Assembly (NCBI GenBank): GCA_013416795.1
Contig: RQSC01000027.1
Location: forward strand, 790,251 to 854,250
Length of the DNA: 64,000 nucleotides
From: Prasinococcaceae sp. CCMP 1430
Lineage: Eukaryota > Prasinodermophyta > Palmophyllophyceae > Prasinococcales > Prasinococcaceae
Direction: 5' to 3'
Of the stretch, positions 1 through 8,190 are shown in pieces. The notes beneath the pieces were generated by a model. That model searched no databases, had not been told where the DNA came from, and saw only the letters and a program-made list of their open reading frames with translations. A program made the position numbers and the translations under genes. The first letter of the stretch is position 1. Each line of letters begins with the position of its first letter.

Positions 1-158
1 GGGGAACGTTGACGCTTGGGGCAGGCGGTTGTGGGCGCCACACGCCGCGCGCGCGCCGCACGCGCGCGCGCGGACCCGCGGTGCGGGCCGGGGGCGCAAG
101 CACGGCCGCGCACGTGCGAGGGCGCTACCGTGCAGACACGGGCACGCAGCTGTGCAGG

Positions 159-195
159 CGCGCAGGGCGCGCAGGGCGCGCAGGGCGCGCAGGGC
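159..195. repeat. 9-bp GC tandem repeat
   Basis: About four copies of GCGCAGGGC stand in tandem upstream of the first gene. No gene is supported in positions 1-313. The remainder is GC-rich with CG dinucleotide runs and presumably holds the promoter of the next gene. Confidence 0.6.
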
Positions 196-313
196 TTGAG
201 GCACAAGTGGGTGCGTGGCAGGCGTCGCAACGAGCTGAGCGCCCCGTTCCGCCTACGAACAAGTGCCGGCCGTGAGCAAGGCGTGAGGTGAACGGTGCCA
301 CGTTGCCGAGCGC

Positions 314-1183
314 ATGGCAATGAGCAAAGCGGGCACCAAGCGACGCGGCGCGGTGCGGTCGACGTGCCACTCGTGCGGCCAGTCAGGGTTGCGCGGCCGT
401 GTGGTCGTCGAGTGCGAGGTGTGCGCCACACCGTACCACACGCACGACTGCAGCAACCGCTTCTCGGCCTCCCTCGCGAAGGTGGACGCCACTGCCACCC
501 CGAGCGCAAAAGAGCTGCGGTTGGCGAGCTCACTGCGTCGGCAGCGTACCTTGGCCCAGCAGGCCTTGCATTTGGATGCACGGGCTGGCGGTGGCGAAGG
601 CACCAGCGGCGCCCGCGCCTCGACAGGGGCGGTTGACACAAATGGGCCCTCCCCGAGCGGCAGTGGGACGGAAGGCGAGCGGAGGGACTCAGGGCACGTT
701 ACTGGGCCTTCGAATCCTAAGAAGCGCCGCCGCGTTCACCGGGAGGCAGGGTTGTGCCCCATCTGTGCTGAGGCATGCCCGTGCAACGGCGGGCCCATCC
801 CTTGCCACGTGAGCAAGATGCGCTCGCGGAACAGCACTTTCGGCCCGAAGAAGAAGGGCGTCGACCCCGACGATGCGGCGAGCGCGGTGACCAGCGCATG
901 CTCTCATCACAAAGCACCTGATCTGGCCGACGATGCCTTTGCCGCCGAGTCACACCGCACAACGACAGGCTTCACCAACTCTCCTCGCGCGCGAGTGGAG
1001 CTGAGGCGCGAGAAAGGCGGGCAGTCACTTGCTGCTGATCCTCCGCACAGCCGCGTCGATGCGACAGGACGACCGCTCGCGCAGGCTTGGGTTGACGGCG
1101 CAGACTTCGTGACCCTCAACATTCCCTTGGAGTGCGCTCTCCTCGACATCCCCGACGCCCTCTATTGGGTGGGTGCGGCGTAG
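314..1183 (+). CDS. Cys-rich zinc-binding protein, possibly 4CXXC_R1 (CDCA7)-like
   Basis: A 289-residue protein starting at ATG 314. It begins with a basic stretch, then a CHSC...CEVC...HxHDC cluster at residues 18-47, a long low-complexity linker, and a second cluster at about 147-165 (CPIC, then CPC, then CH). The order CxxC, CxxC, HxxxC, CPxC, CxC resembles the zf-4CXXC_R1 finger of CDCA7-type chromatin proteins, but the middle is stretched by a linker, so the match is only suggestive. A PKKRRR stretch at about 135 could be a nuclear localisation signal. The C-terminal third has no recognisable domain. An unseen intron is possible, since the last residues run into ordinary intergenic sequence. 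The coding frame is more certain than the family. Confidence 0.5.
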   Translation: MAMSKAGTKRRGAVRSTCHSCGQSGLRGRVVVECEVCATPYHTHDCSNRFSASLAKVDATATPSAKELRLASSLRRQRTLAQQALHLDARAGGGEGTSGARASTGAVDTNGPSPSGSGTEGERRDSGHVTGPSNPKKRRRVHREAGLCPICAEACPCNGGPIPCHVSKMRSRNSTFGPKKKGVDPDDAASAVTSACSHHKAPDLADDAFAAESHRTTTGFTNSPRARVELRREKGGQSLAADPPHSRVDATGRPLAQAWVDGADFVTLNIPLECALLDIPDALYWVGAA

Positions 1184-1493
1184 CAGGCTTAGCCAACGAC
1201 CTTCGAGGCCTTGCCGTCGGCACACATGCTGACTATGCCGGCGCCGATGGGCTCGTCAACGAGGTCGCCGCTGCTGTCGGCGCCATCCTCGTGGTGCCCG
1301 CGCTCTCCCCTTAGCAGGCCATAGATAGCAGGCCGTGGCACGGGCAGCTTTGTACATTCTTCGTACAGTAGTCACTAGGCTACAGTAGACTAGTCTTGTC
1401 ACATCATAAGCCAGGGCTGTTTCGGGTCACGTCACAATAATGAGGTGATCCGGACCCGGACTAAGACATCATTTGTGCACATGATCAGGTGAA
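1184..1493. promoter_or_regulatory. Intergenic: 3' end of Cys-rich gene and promoter of YaaA-like gene
   Basis: No gene. Positions 1351-1410 form an AT-rich island with repeated TACA/TGTA words (GTACATTC, GTACAGTAG, CTACAGTAG). Similar islands follow most genes here and probably act in 3' end formation. The sequence just before 1494 should hold the YaaA promoter, but no TATA box is obvious. Confidence 0.4.
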
Positions 1494-2630
1494 ATGGCAT
1501 TGTCAAGAAGGACTGAAAGCCAGAAACGCGCTCTGCGCGTTCGGCCGGGGGTAGAGGTGCCGGCCACTGCGTGGGCGGCAGGCGCGGCGCCACCTGTCGT
1601 GATGATGCTCCTGCTGCTGTCGCCGGCGAAGACGATCAACCTTGGCGCGAGTGTCGCGGGCGCGCCGCGGCTGGGCGCGCCGCGCTTCCTCTCGCCCGCT
1701 GCGGGCGCCCCCGCCGCGCCCGTACTCAGCGCCGCACGGGCTCTCGGCGAGGAGCAGCTGAAGTCGCTAATGGGCATCTCCGCGCCGCTCGCCAAGCTCA
1801 ATCGCGAGCGGTACGTCGGCTGGGACGACCTTGAGGAGATTCCCGCGGCCGCGGCGTTCGACGGGCCCGCTTTCAAGAAGCTCGCGGCCGGCGAGATGGA
1901 TGCCGCGCAGCTCAAGTCGTGCCAGGCCCGCGTCCGTATCTTGTCGGGTCTCTACGGGCTGCTCAAACCACTCGACGCCGTGCGACCCTACCGGCTCGAG
2001 ATGGGCACGAAGCTTGCCATCGGGGATTCTCCCAACCTCCAGGCGTATTGGCGGCCTCACATAGCGCTGGCGCTCAACGAGGAGCTCGCCGCCGCAGGAA
2101 AGAAGAAGAACGCTCCAGGCAAGATACTCGTCAATGCCGCCAGCCAGGAGTACTTCGCCGCGGTCGACGCGGAGGCGCTCGACCCGGACGTGACGCTACT
2201 CACAGTAGAGTTTCCGGGGCCTGCAGTGTACGCGAAGCAGGCACGGGGCGCGATCTGCAAGTATGCCACTGTGAATGAGTGCGAGACGGCCGAGGACCTC
2301 AAGGGATTCACCGGCGAGGAGGGCGAGTGGACATTTGCGGGCGAGGTGCGTGTCTCTGCGCCATCCACGCCTTTGCACCCCTGCCTTTTGCGAGCGTGGC
2401 GTGGAGTCCGTGCCTGCAGCCGTGTCCCCCAAGCGCGTCTGACACCTTCCCCCCCTTTTGTCCCCTCCCCGCCGTGCATTCATACGTGCGCCCATGTGCC
2501 GCCGCGCATGTGGTAGCGTGAGGCGCCGCTCGCCAAAAAAAGCGACCGCACGCAGCTCGTGTACACCTTCAAGCGCGGCTCCGCCGAGCCTGCCAAGGCC
2601 GCCGCAAAGGGCGGCAAGCGCAAGCGTTAG
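1494..2630 (+). CDS. YaaA/DUF328 (UPF0246) family protein
   Basis: Two exons, 1494-2345 and 2523-2630, with a 177-bp phase-0 intron (donor GTGCGT, acceptor GTGAG). The joined protein has 319 residues. It carries the family opening LLLLSPAKTI, then a GLYGLLKPLDAVRPYRLEMG block near residue 160, an LVNAASQEYF block, and a basic C-terminal tail ending GGKRKR. Bacterial YaaA is about 258 residues, binds DNA and lowers free iron during peroxide stress; the biochemical role in eukaryotes is not established. ATG 1494 gives a 36-residue Arg/Ala-rich extension before the conserved start at ATG 1602/1605, which could be an organelle presequence. The family is mainly bacterial, so a plastid or bacterial origin is likely (inference). 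Confidence 0.9.
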
Positions 2631-2767
2631 TACTGCGATGCTCAGGATGGTCGTGCGCCCGCTAGCGGCGGACGTGTTGTGCCATCGTACATTGCTATGT
2701 TACAGGACGTTCGCTCTGGAGCGGCATCAGTCTCGCGCGCACACGCGCGCGCAGGGCCACGTCCATT

Positions 2768-4288
2768 TCAATCTGCAGCGAGCGCCTTGACTCGTCGCAG
2801 CAGCGCCGCCGGTGCGGCGGCATTCGGCGAGCGCGTGGGGCTCGTGCCCGCCTGCAGCGCCTGCACCGAGCGCAAGAGGTTGCGCCACTTGTCCTTGAGG
2901 TCGACCGCGGTGCGCGACGCCTCGCCCTCGGGGCTGGTGAACATATGCTTGCGGATCTCCGCCCACTTGCTCACGCCGTACCTCTCAACGCCCTCGACGA
3001 GTGCGGTCGTCTCCTCAAGCGTCCACGGCCGGTGGTGCTTGCGCACTCCACTCGCACGCTCGTCGGCACCGTCGTTGTCGGATGCCGACACGCCGCCCCC
3101 GGCCGGGTTGCGCGGGCTCACCGAGCGGCTACGAGTGGCCGTACGCTTGGGCGACGGGTCGTCATCAGCTGCGGCGGCCGTGGTACCGCCGGGCGTGCTG
3201 CGGTTTCGCTTCGAGGCTGGCGCTGCGCCGGCGTACTTCGGATTGGGACGACGGGCGCGCCGGCCGCTACCGAGTGCCGACGATGGAGGCGCGCCCTCGT
3301 CTTCCTCAGCACCCTGCCCGCCGTCGTCCTCGCCGGCCCTCGCGCCATTCCCTTGTGTCGCGGGTGTGTGCTTGCCCCCCGCCCCGCCACTCCGCCTGCC
3401 CGCGCTCTGGGCATTGCCGAACGGGTGCGCCTTGTCGTCGGCCGCCTCTGGCGTCATCGGGTTCGAGTCCGGAGTCTGCAGGCCCTCGAGATTCTTGATG
3501 CGCTTGGCGAGCCACTGGCGGTTGTTTGAAGTGGTCTCGCGGTTGAAGCGCTCCTTGAAAGCCACGCGCAGGTCCTTGAGCGATAACTTGTCGATCTCAT
3601 CCTCCGGCATGTCAGCGATCGCGTCCGCGTTTGGCGTCCGACCTCTCGCGTCGCGTTTGCCCCCGTCTGACGCGCCGGTGCTTATGTATGCGAGCCCCAG
3701 CCCGCCCGCGCCGCGCGATGTGCCGGCGACAGGGGCGGAGCGCACAGAGATGAGCGGCACAACGGTGGGCTGCGGCGGCTCTGCCTCCCTCTTGGACATG
3801 CTCACCATGCGTGCCGTGTTGAAACCTTTGATCGCAGCGAGAGCCCCCGGCTGGGCGAGCAGCGCTTCGTCCAGGCCAGACCCGCCGCCTGCCAACGAAA
3901 ACGTCTTGTTGAAATATTGGGAGTTCGCCGTCTTTTTCCGTTTTCCCGTGCCCAGCCCGACGCCCGACGTGTCCGGCTGGTCGATCTTGCTGTCCGGGAT
4001 GTCAGCGGGCGGCAGCATGTCGGGCACATCCATGACACTTGGCTGGCGCTGCAACGCGGGCGGCGCCGAGGAGGCCGCCGGGCGGCGCGCGAGCCGCGCC
4101 TCCTGGCGCGCGAGCTCGGCGGCCGCGCGACGCAGCGCCTCGGCCTCCCCCTCGAGCGCACGCCGCTCAGCGAGCAGCGCCGCTACCGACCCCCCGGCGC
4201 CCTTGCCCGTCCCCTTCCCGGCGTCCGCGCGCTTGCCGGCGGGCGCTGCGCCGACGTCGTACGCAAACATGCGCGCTGGTGCGGCCAT
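2768..4288 (-). CDS. Myb/SANT telobox-type DNA-binding protein
   Basis: One exon of 506 residues from ATG 4288; an in-frame upstream ATG at 4489 would add an unlikely Ala/Arg-rich leader. Near the C terminus there is a single Myb repeat: RPWTLEETTALVEGVERYG, then KWAEI, then LKDKWRNLL, with a LKDKWRN third helix. That LKDKWR(N) helix is the signature of telobox Myb proteins (plant TRB/TRFL, animal TRF1/2). Residues about 250-295 carry a second motif (LSLKDLR...FNRETTSNN..WLAKRI) also seen in plant nuclear proteins. The rest is basic and low-complexity. It probably acts in the nucleus on TTAGGG-like sites in telomeres or promoters. It converges on the YaaA gene across 137 bp. Confidence 0.75.
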   Translation of the reverse strand: MAAPARMFAYDVGAAPAGKRADAGKGTGKGAGGSVAALLAERRALEGEAEALRRAAAELARQEARLARRPAASSAPPALQRQPSVMDVPDMLPPADIPDSKIDQPDTSGVGLGTGKRKKTANSQYFNKTFSLAGGGSGLDEALLAQPGALAAIKGFNTARMVSMSKREAEPPQPTVVPLISVRSAPVAGTSRGAGGLGLAYISTGASDGGKRDARGRTPNADAIADMPEDEIDKLSLKDLRVAFKERFNRETTSNNRQWLAKRIKNLEGLQTPDSNPMTPEAADDKAHPFGNAQSAGRRSGGAGGKHTPATQGNGARAGEDDGGQGAEEDEGAPPSSALGSGRRARRPNPKYAGAAPASKRNRSTPGGTTAAAADDDPSPKRTATRSRSVSPRNPAGGGVSASDNDGADERASGVRKHHRPWTLEETTALVEGVERYGVSKWAEIRKHMFTSPEGEASRTAVDLKDKWRNLLRSVQALQAGTSPTRSPNAAAPAALLRRVKALAAD

Positions 4289-4740
4289 CGCGCCCTCCGG
4301 AAAAGTGTGTGTGGTGCGCGGGTGGGGCGGGCGAGGGGAGTCGCCCGCGTTGCTCCGGTCCTCCCCGGGGGCAGCCGCGAGGCTTGCGCCTCCCGCGCGC
4401 CGCGTGGCGCTGGCCCCCTGTCGAGCGCCAGCGGCGCAGGCGCCGCCACGCCGCGCCGCAGCCCTAAAAAAAAACGCGCGCATTTTCACAGCGGGATTCC
4501 GAACTCGCTCCTGTGCACGTCAATCGGCCATCAAAACGCATCGGCGCGTGCGGACACATCACGTCGCACTGGGGGAACACCGGGAACGCGCTCTGCAGGG
4601 GTGGCGTGGCCGGTCTGCAGCTGGAAGTGCCATCCGTGGCTGCGGGGGTGGCGTGCTTGGAGCGCGGTGACCCAGTGCGCCTCGTTCGTTACCAGTGAGC
4701 GCATGCGCGCGCGCGCGTGCGCTGTGCACGAGTAGGGGGC
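4289..4740. promoter_or_regulatory. Myb promoter and PBP 3' flank
   Basis: No gene. AT-richer words lie at 4468-4545 in otherwise GC-rich DNA. CATCAAAACGCA at 4529-4540 recurs in the kinesin promoter. A T-run complementary to AAAAAAAA at 4467 lies just upstream of the Myb start. Confidence 0.4.
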
Positions 4741-7588
4741 TCATCCGGCGCCGGCGCCGACGACGCCTCCCTGGGGCGTCGTAGCAACACCCCTCGCGCG
4801 CACGCCCGACTCTTGCAGCGCTTCCGTGATGTCGCCCTCCGGAGAGATGCCCTCGGCCTCGGCAGTCACACTGTCTGCGCGTTTCCTTGCGCTCATCCGT
4901 TTTTGGAAACTTTTGCTCTTGCGACTGCCACTGCCACCGCGCGGGCTGCTCCCAGTTCTCGCGGCCCGGTCCTCGCCATTGGACGCCGAGGCAGAGCGCT
5001 CTGCGTTTGCGCCAACCGCGTGCGCGCGCTCAGTGGCTCGCCGAACCGCTTCCGCGCGGCGTGCGCGGAGCACGCGCTCCTCCGCGCGCGCCTGGGCGCT
5101 CGCTGAGCGGCTGTCTGCCCTCGTGTTTTTGACGCCGCTGTTGCGTTCGACGCCATTCGTGGCGCTTGCGCTCGCGCGGTGTGCGTGTGCGGCGCCGGTG
5201 CTCCCCACGTCTGTGGCGGTGCCTGCGCTGCCTGCGCTCTTCCCGTGCTGGTCATGCTCCACTTGCATCCCACTCTCAGCCTTCTCCCCGCCGCGCTCGC
5301 TGCCGCCCATAACCCAGGATGCGAAGGCTGCCGCGCCTGACGCTGCCCCAAGCGCTGCGGACGATGCGCTGCTGACGAGGACGTTTTCGCCGGCTCTTCG
5401 CTCGTGCGCACGCGACTGCAAGTCTTCCACGAATGTTCGCCGCCGCTGCCACCGCTGCCGCTCTCGGTCCGACTCAATCACGGCCCGACCGGGCTCCATC
5501 TTTTGCCTCCTGTCGTTGATGACAAAGAGCGGCACAACCGGCAGCTGCGCGTGCGCAAAGCGCATGATCTCCCCCCACAGCGGCGCAGCCACCTTGCTTG
5601 CGGTGGCGTCTTTGCCCATCGGGGCGAAGTCGTCGCGCCCGGCCCACACCACAAGGCTCATTTGGGGTGTGTAGCCCGCGAACCACACGTCGCGCGAGTC
5701 ATCACTCGTCCCCGTCTTGCCTGCCGCCTGGCGGCCAAAGGCGCCCGCGCGGCCCGTGCCGCGCGAGAGCGCGCCTGACAGGCCAAGGTTGAGGCGGCCA
5801 GCCGCTTCGGGCGCACAAACGCTCGTGGTACCGCCGACGTGCTGGAAGACGGCTTCTCCATTGGAGTCCTCAATGCGTTCCACGAAGTACTGCTCCGCTC
5901 GCCGCCCGTTGGCAGCAATGGTGTTGTAGGCGTCGCAGAGCTCGAGCGGGGTGACGGAGCAGCCGCCCAGGCCGAGCGACAGATTGGTCTCGAGCGGGGA
6001 TTCGATGCCCAGCGCGTGCGCCATTTCCACCACCGCCTCTGCTCCCACTTCCTCTAGAAGCTTGACCGCGGGGATGTTGTACGAGCGCACCAGCGCCTCT
6101 TCGAGCGTAACCGTGCCGTGGTACACATCATTATAATTTTGAGGTCGGTAGAGCTCCTCGGTGTCTTCCAGCTCCCACTGTCAGGGGCGCACAGGCGTGC
6201 ATGAGGGCGCACGGGGCCACGCGAGTGCGCCTGGTGTCAGCATGTCGCAATTGGAGGGCGCTGAGGCCGATGGGTGCTTGCACTGACCGCGAGCGCACGC
6301 GTACCTCAGTCTCGTCGTCGACAATGCGCCGCGTGAGGCTATCACCCGCCGCAAGCGCCGCTAGGTATACGAAGGGCTTGAAAGCGCTGCCCGGCGAGCG
6401 GCTCGCCTGCACAGCGCGGTTGAATTGCGAGCGAGCGTAGTCGCGCCCGCCGACCATGACGCGCACCGCGCCGGAGCCAGGCACGCAGCCGACGGCTGCA
6501 GCCTCGGCACCCGCCTTGCCGGCCGCACCCAGCATGTCGTCGGAGCGCAGCAACGACTCCGTGAATTCTTGCGTCTCGATGTCCAGAGTGGTGTGCACGG
6601 CCCACCCGCTCTCCAGCACCGCAATTGCGCCGTAACGGTCGTAGAGCTGGCGCAGCACTTCGTCGACGAAATGCGGCGCGCGATAGGGCCCGGAGCCAGT
6701 GGCAGCAATGGGCAGGCGCACAGGCTCCGAAGAGGCACGCTCGCGCTGAGACTCATCAATGTAGCCGGCGTCGCGCATGCGGCGCAATACCCTGTCCCGC
6801 GCGCGCGCAGTCGCCTCCGGCGCGCGGTAAGGGCTGAGCGCCTCAGGCGCCGGCAGCATGGCGGCGAGCACGGCGGCCTCTTCAAGCTCGAGCTTCGATG
6901 GCGGCTTCTGGAAGTAGGTCGATGCCGCCGCCTCCACGCCGTACGCGCCATGCCCCCAGTACGCGCGATTTATGTACAGCTCGAGGATGGTTTGCTTGTC
7001 CAGCGCGAGGTCCAGCCCGATCGCGAGCGCCATCTCAGCGGCCTTGCGCGAGAGCTTGCGCTCTGAGCTCAGGAAGAGATTCTTTGCGAGCTGCTGCGTG
7101 ATCGTGGAGCCGCCCGTCGCGCCGTCCAGCCCTCCGCCGAAGACAGCCTGTGACACCGAACGCGCCAGTGCGGTTGGCTCGACACCGCAGTGCGAGAAAA
7201 AGTTTTTGTCCTCGGACGCGACGATTGCCTGCCAGAGCTCGGGCGCCACCGTGGCCAGCCTCGCAGGCGACGCCTGATAGCGGTCACTCAGCTTGGCGAG
7301 CACGCGGCCCTTGCAATCGTATATGGTCGTCGGGCCCACGCTCTTGCCGCCCGCCGCCACGCTGCTGCGGCCGCCTGCAAAACGCGCGAGGCGATCGAGG
7401 AAGTCCGGTGGTACGCCCGACGCCACGAAGGTCATTAGGAAGCCCAGCGCCGCGCCGGCGGCCGCTGCCCTGGGATGGCTGGAAACGAACGCCGCGAAGG
7501 ACGCCGCGGCGCTCCCTGCGCGCGCGCTAACCTCGTTGATGAGCCGCTCAGCGGCTTCGCCGCCACCCCCCGCGCTGCGAGGCATCAT
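4741..7588 (-). CDS. Class A penicillin-binding protein (bifunctional transglycosylase/transpeptidase)
   Basis: Two exons, 7588-6305 and 6177-4741, with a 127-bp phase-0 intron (donor GTACGC, acceptor CTGACAG), giving 906 residues from ATG 7588. A membrane anchor lies at about 41-59. The GT51 glycosyltransferase domain follows, with catalytic Glu126 in ASEDKNFFSH and then GGSTITQQLAKN and an LELYIN.AYWG block. The transpeptidase domain has SAFK (Ser about 401), SYN (about 460) and KTG (about 582), so all active-site motifs are intact. After about residue 640 comes a 260-residue Ser/Arg/Ala-rich tail not typical of bacterial PBPs. The family polymerises and cross-links peptidoglycan. Spliceosomal introns and eukaryotic neighbours argue against contamination. 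Likely site is the plastid envelope (inference). An upstream in-frame leader to 7804 lacks ATG. Confidence 0.92.
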
Positions 7589-8190
7589 GCGCGCATGTAC
7601 CGCGCAAGCCGCTGCCCCCCGCTGCCGCTGCCGCTGCCGCTGCCGCTCCGCTGCTGCGAGCGGCGCACCCGCAAGCTCCGGCGCGCCAGAGCAGCGTAGG
7701 CACGTCAACCTCCCCAACGCCCGTCGCCACGCCTCGGCCGCGGAGCGCGCCCCCCCGCGCGCTGGCGCTGGGGAACGCGCCGATTCCCGCCACCGCGCGG
7801 CCAATTTCGCGGTGCGCGGCGCGCCGAGCCCGCGCGCTCAGATCTCAGATCAGACCCTACATCCATACCCATATTCCATAACCCGAAGCCACCGACCGCC
7901 CGGACGACGACGACGACGAACGCACACGGCCACTGAAGCCCAAATGCCACACAAGCAACAAACAAACGGCAGAAGGGCGGAGTGCGCAGCCTCCTCGTTC
8001 GGATGTTTTTCCGGGCAGCGCTGCCGCGTCGAAGCGCCGCTCGAGGTGGAGGGGTGTGGCACCTCCTGGATGATTCGCCCGCATTCGGCGGCCCACCGGC
8101 CTCACGACGAGACTGCCGGGCTGGGCAGAAGCTTCTTCCTCGATCAAGACTCGGTCGGTCGGGGTGTGAAGTTCATTCACTGTGTGAAGT
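7589..8190. promoter_or_regulatory. Bidirectional promoter between PBP and ABC transporter
   Basis: The two genes are divergent, with about 600 bp between their starts. A GCTGCC hexanucleotide run lies at about 7618-7650, and an AGATCTCAGATCAGACC segment plus AT-richer words (CATATTCCATAACC) at 7838-7885. A CGA trinucleotide run occupies about 7903-7920. No coding region is supported. Confidence 0.4.

Noticed and set aside
159-195. Regular short repeats that might be a CRISPR array
   Set aside because: The units are 9 bp in direct tandem without spacers; a simple repeat in eukaryotic DNA.
3466-3480. GGTTCGAGTCC, like a tRNA T-loop
   Set aside because: It lies inside the Myb coding region and no acceptor or anticodon stem can be folded around it.
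2679-4670. 663-residue plus-strand reading frame over the Myb gene
   Set aside because: Ser/Ala/Arg-rich shadow of the minus-strand Myb protein, with no domain of its own.
4741-7588. Bacterial contamination as the source of the PBP gene
   Set aside because: It has a GT-AG intron that restores frame between the SxxK and SxN motifs and sits between eukaryotic genes in continuous sequence.
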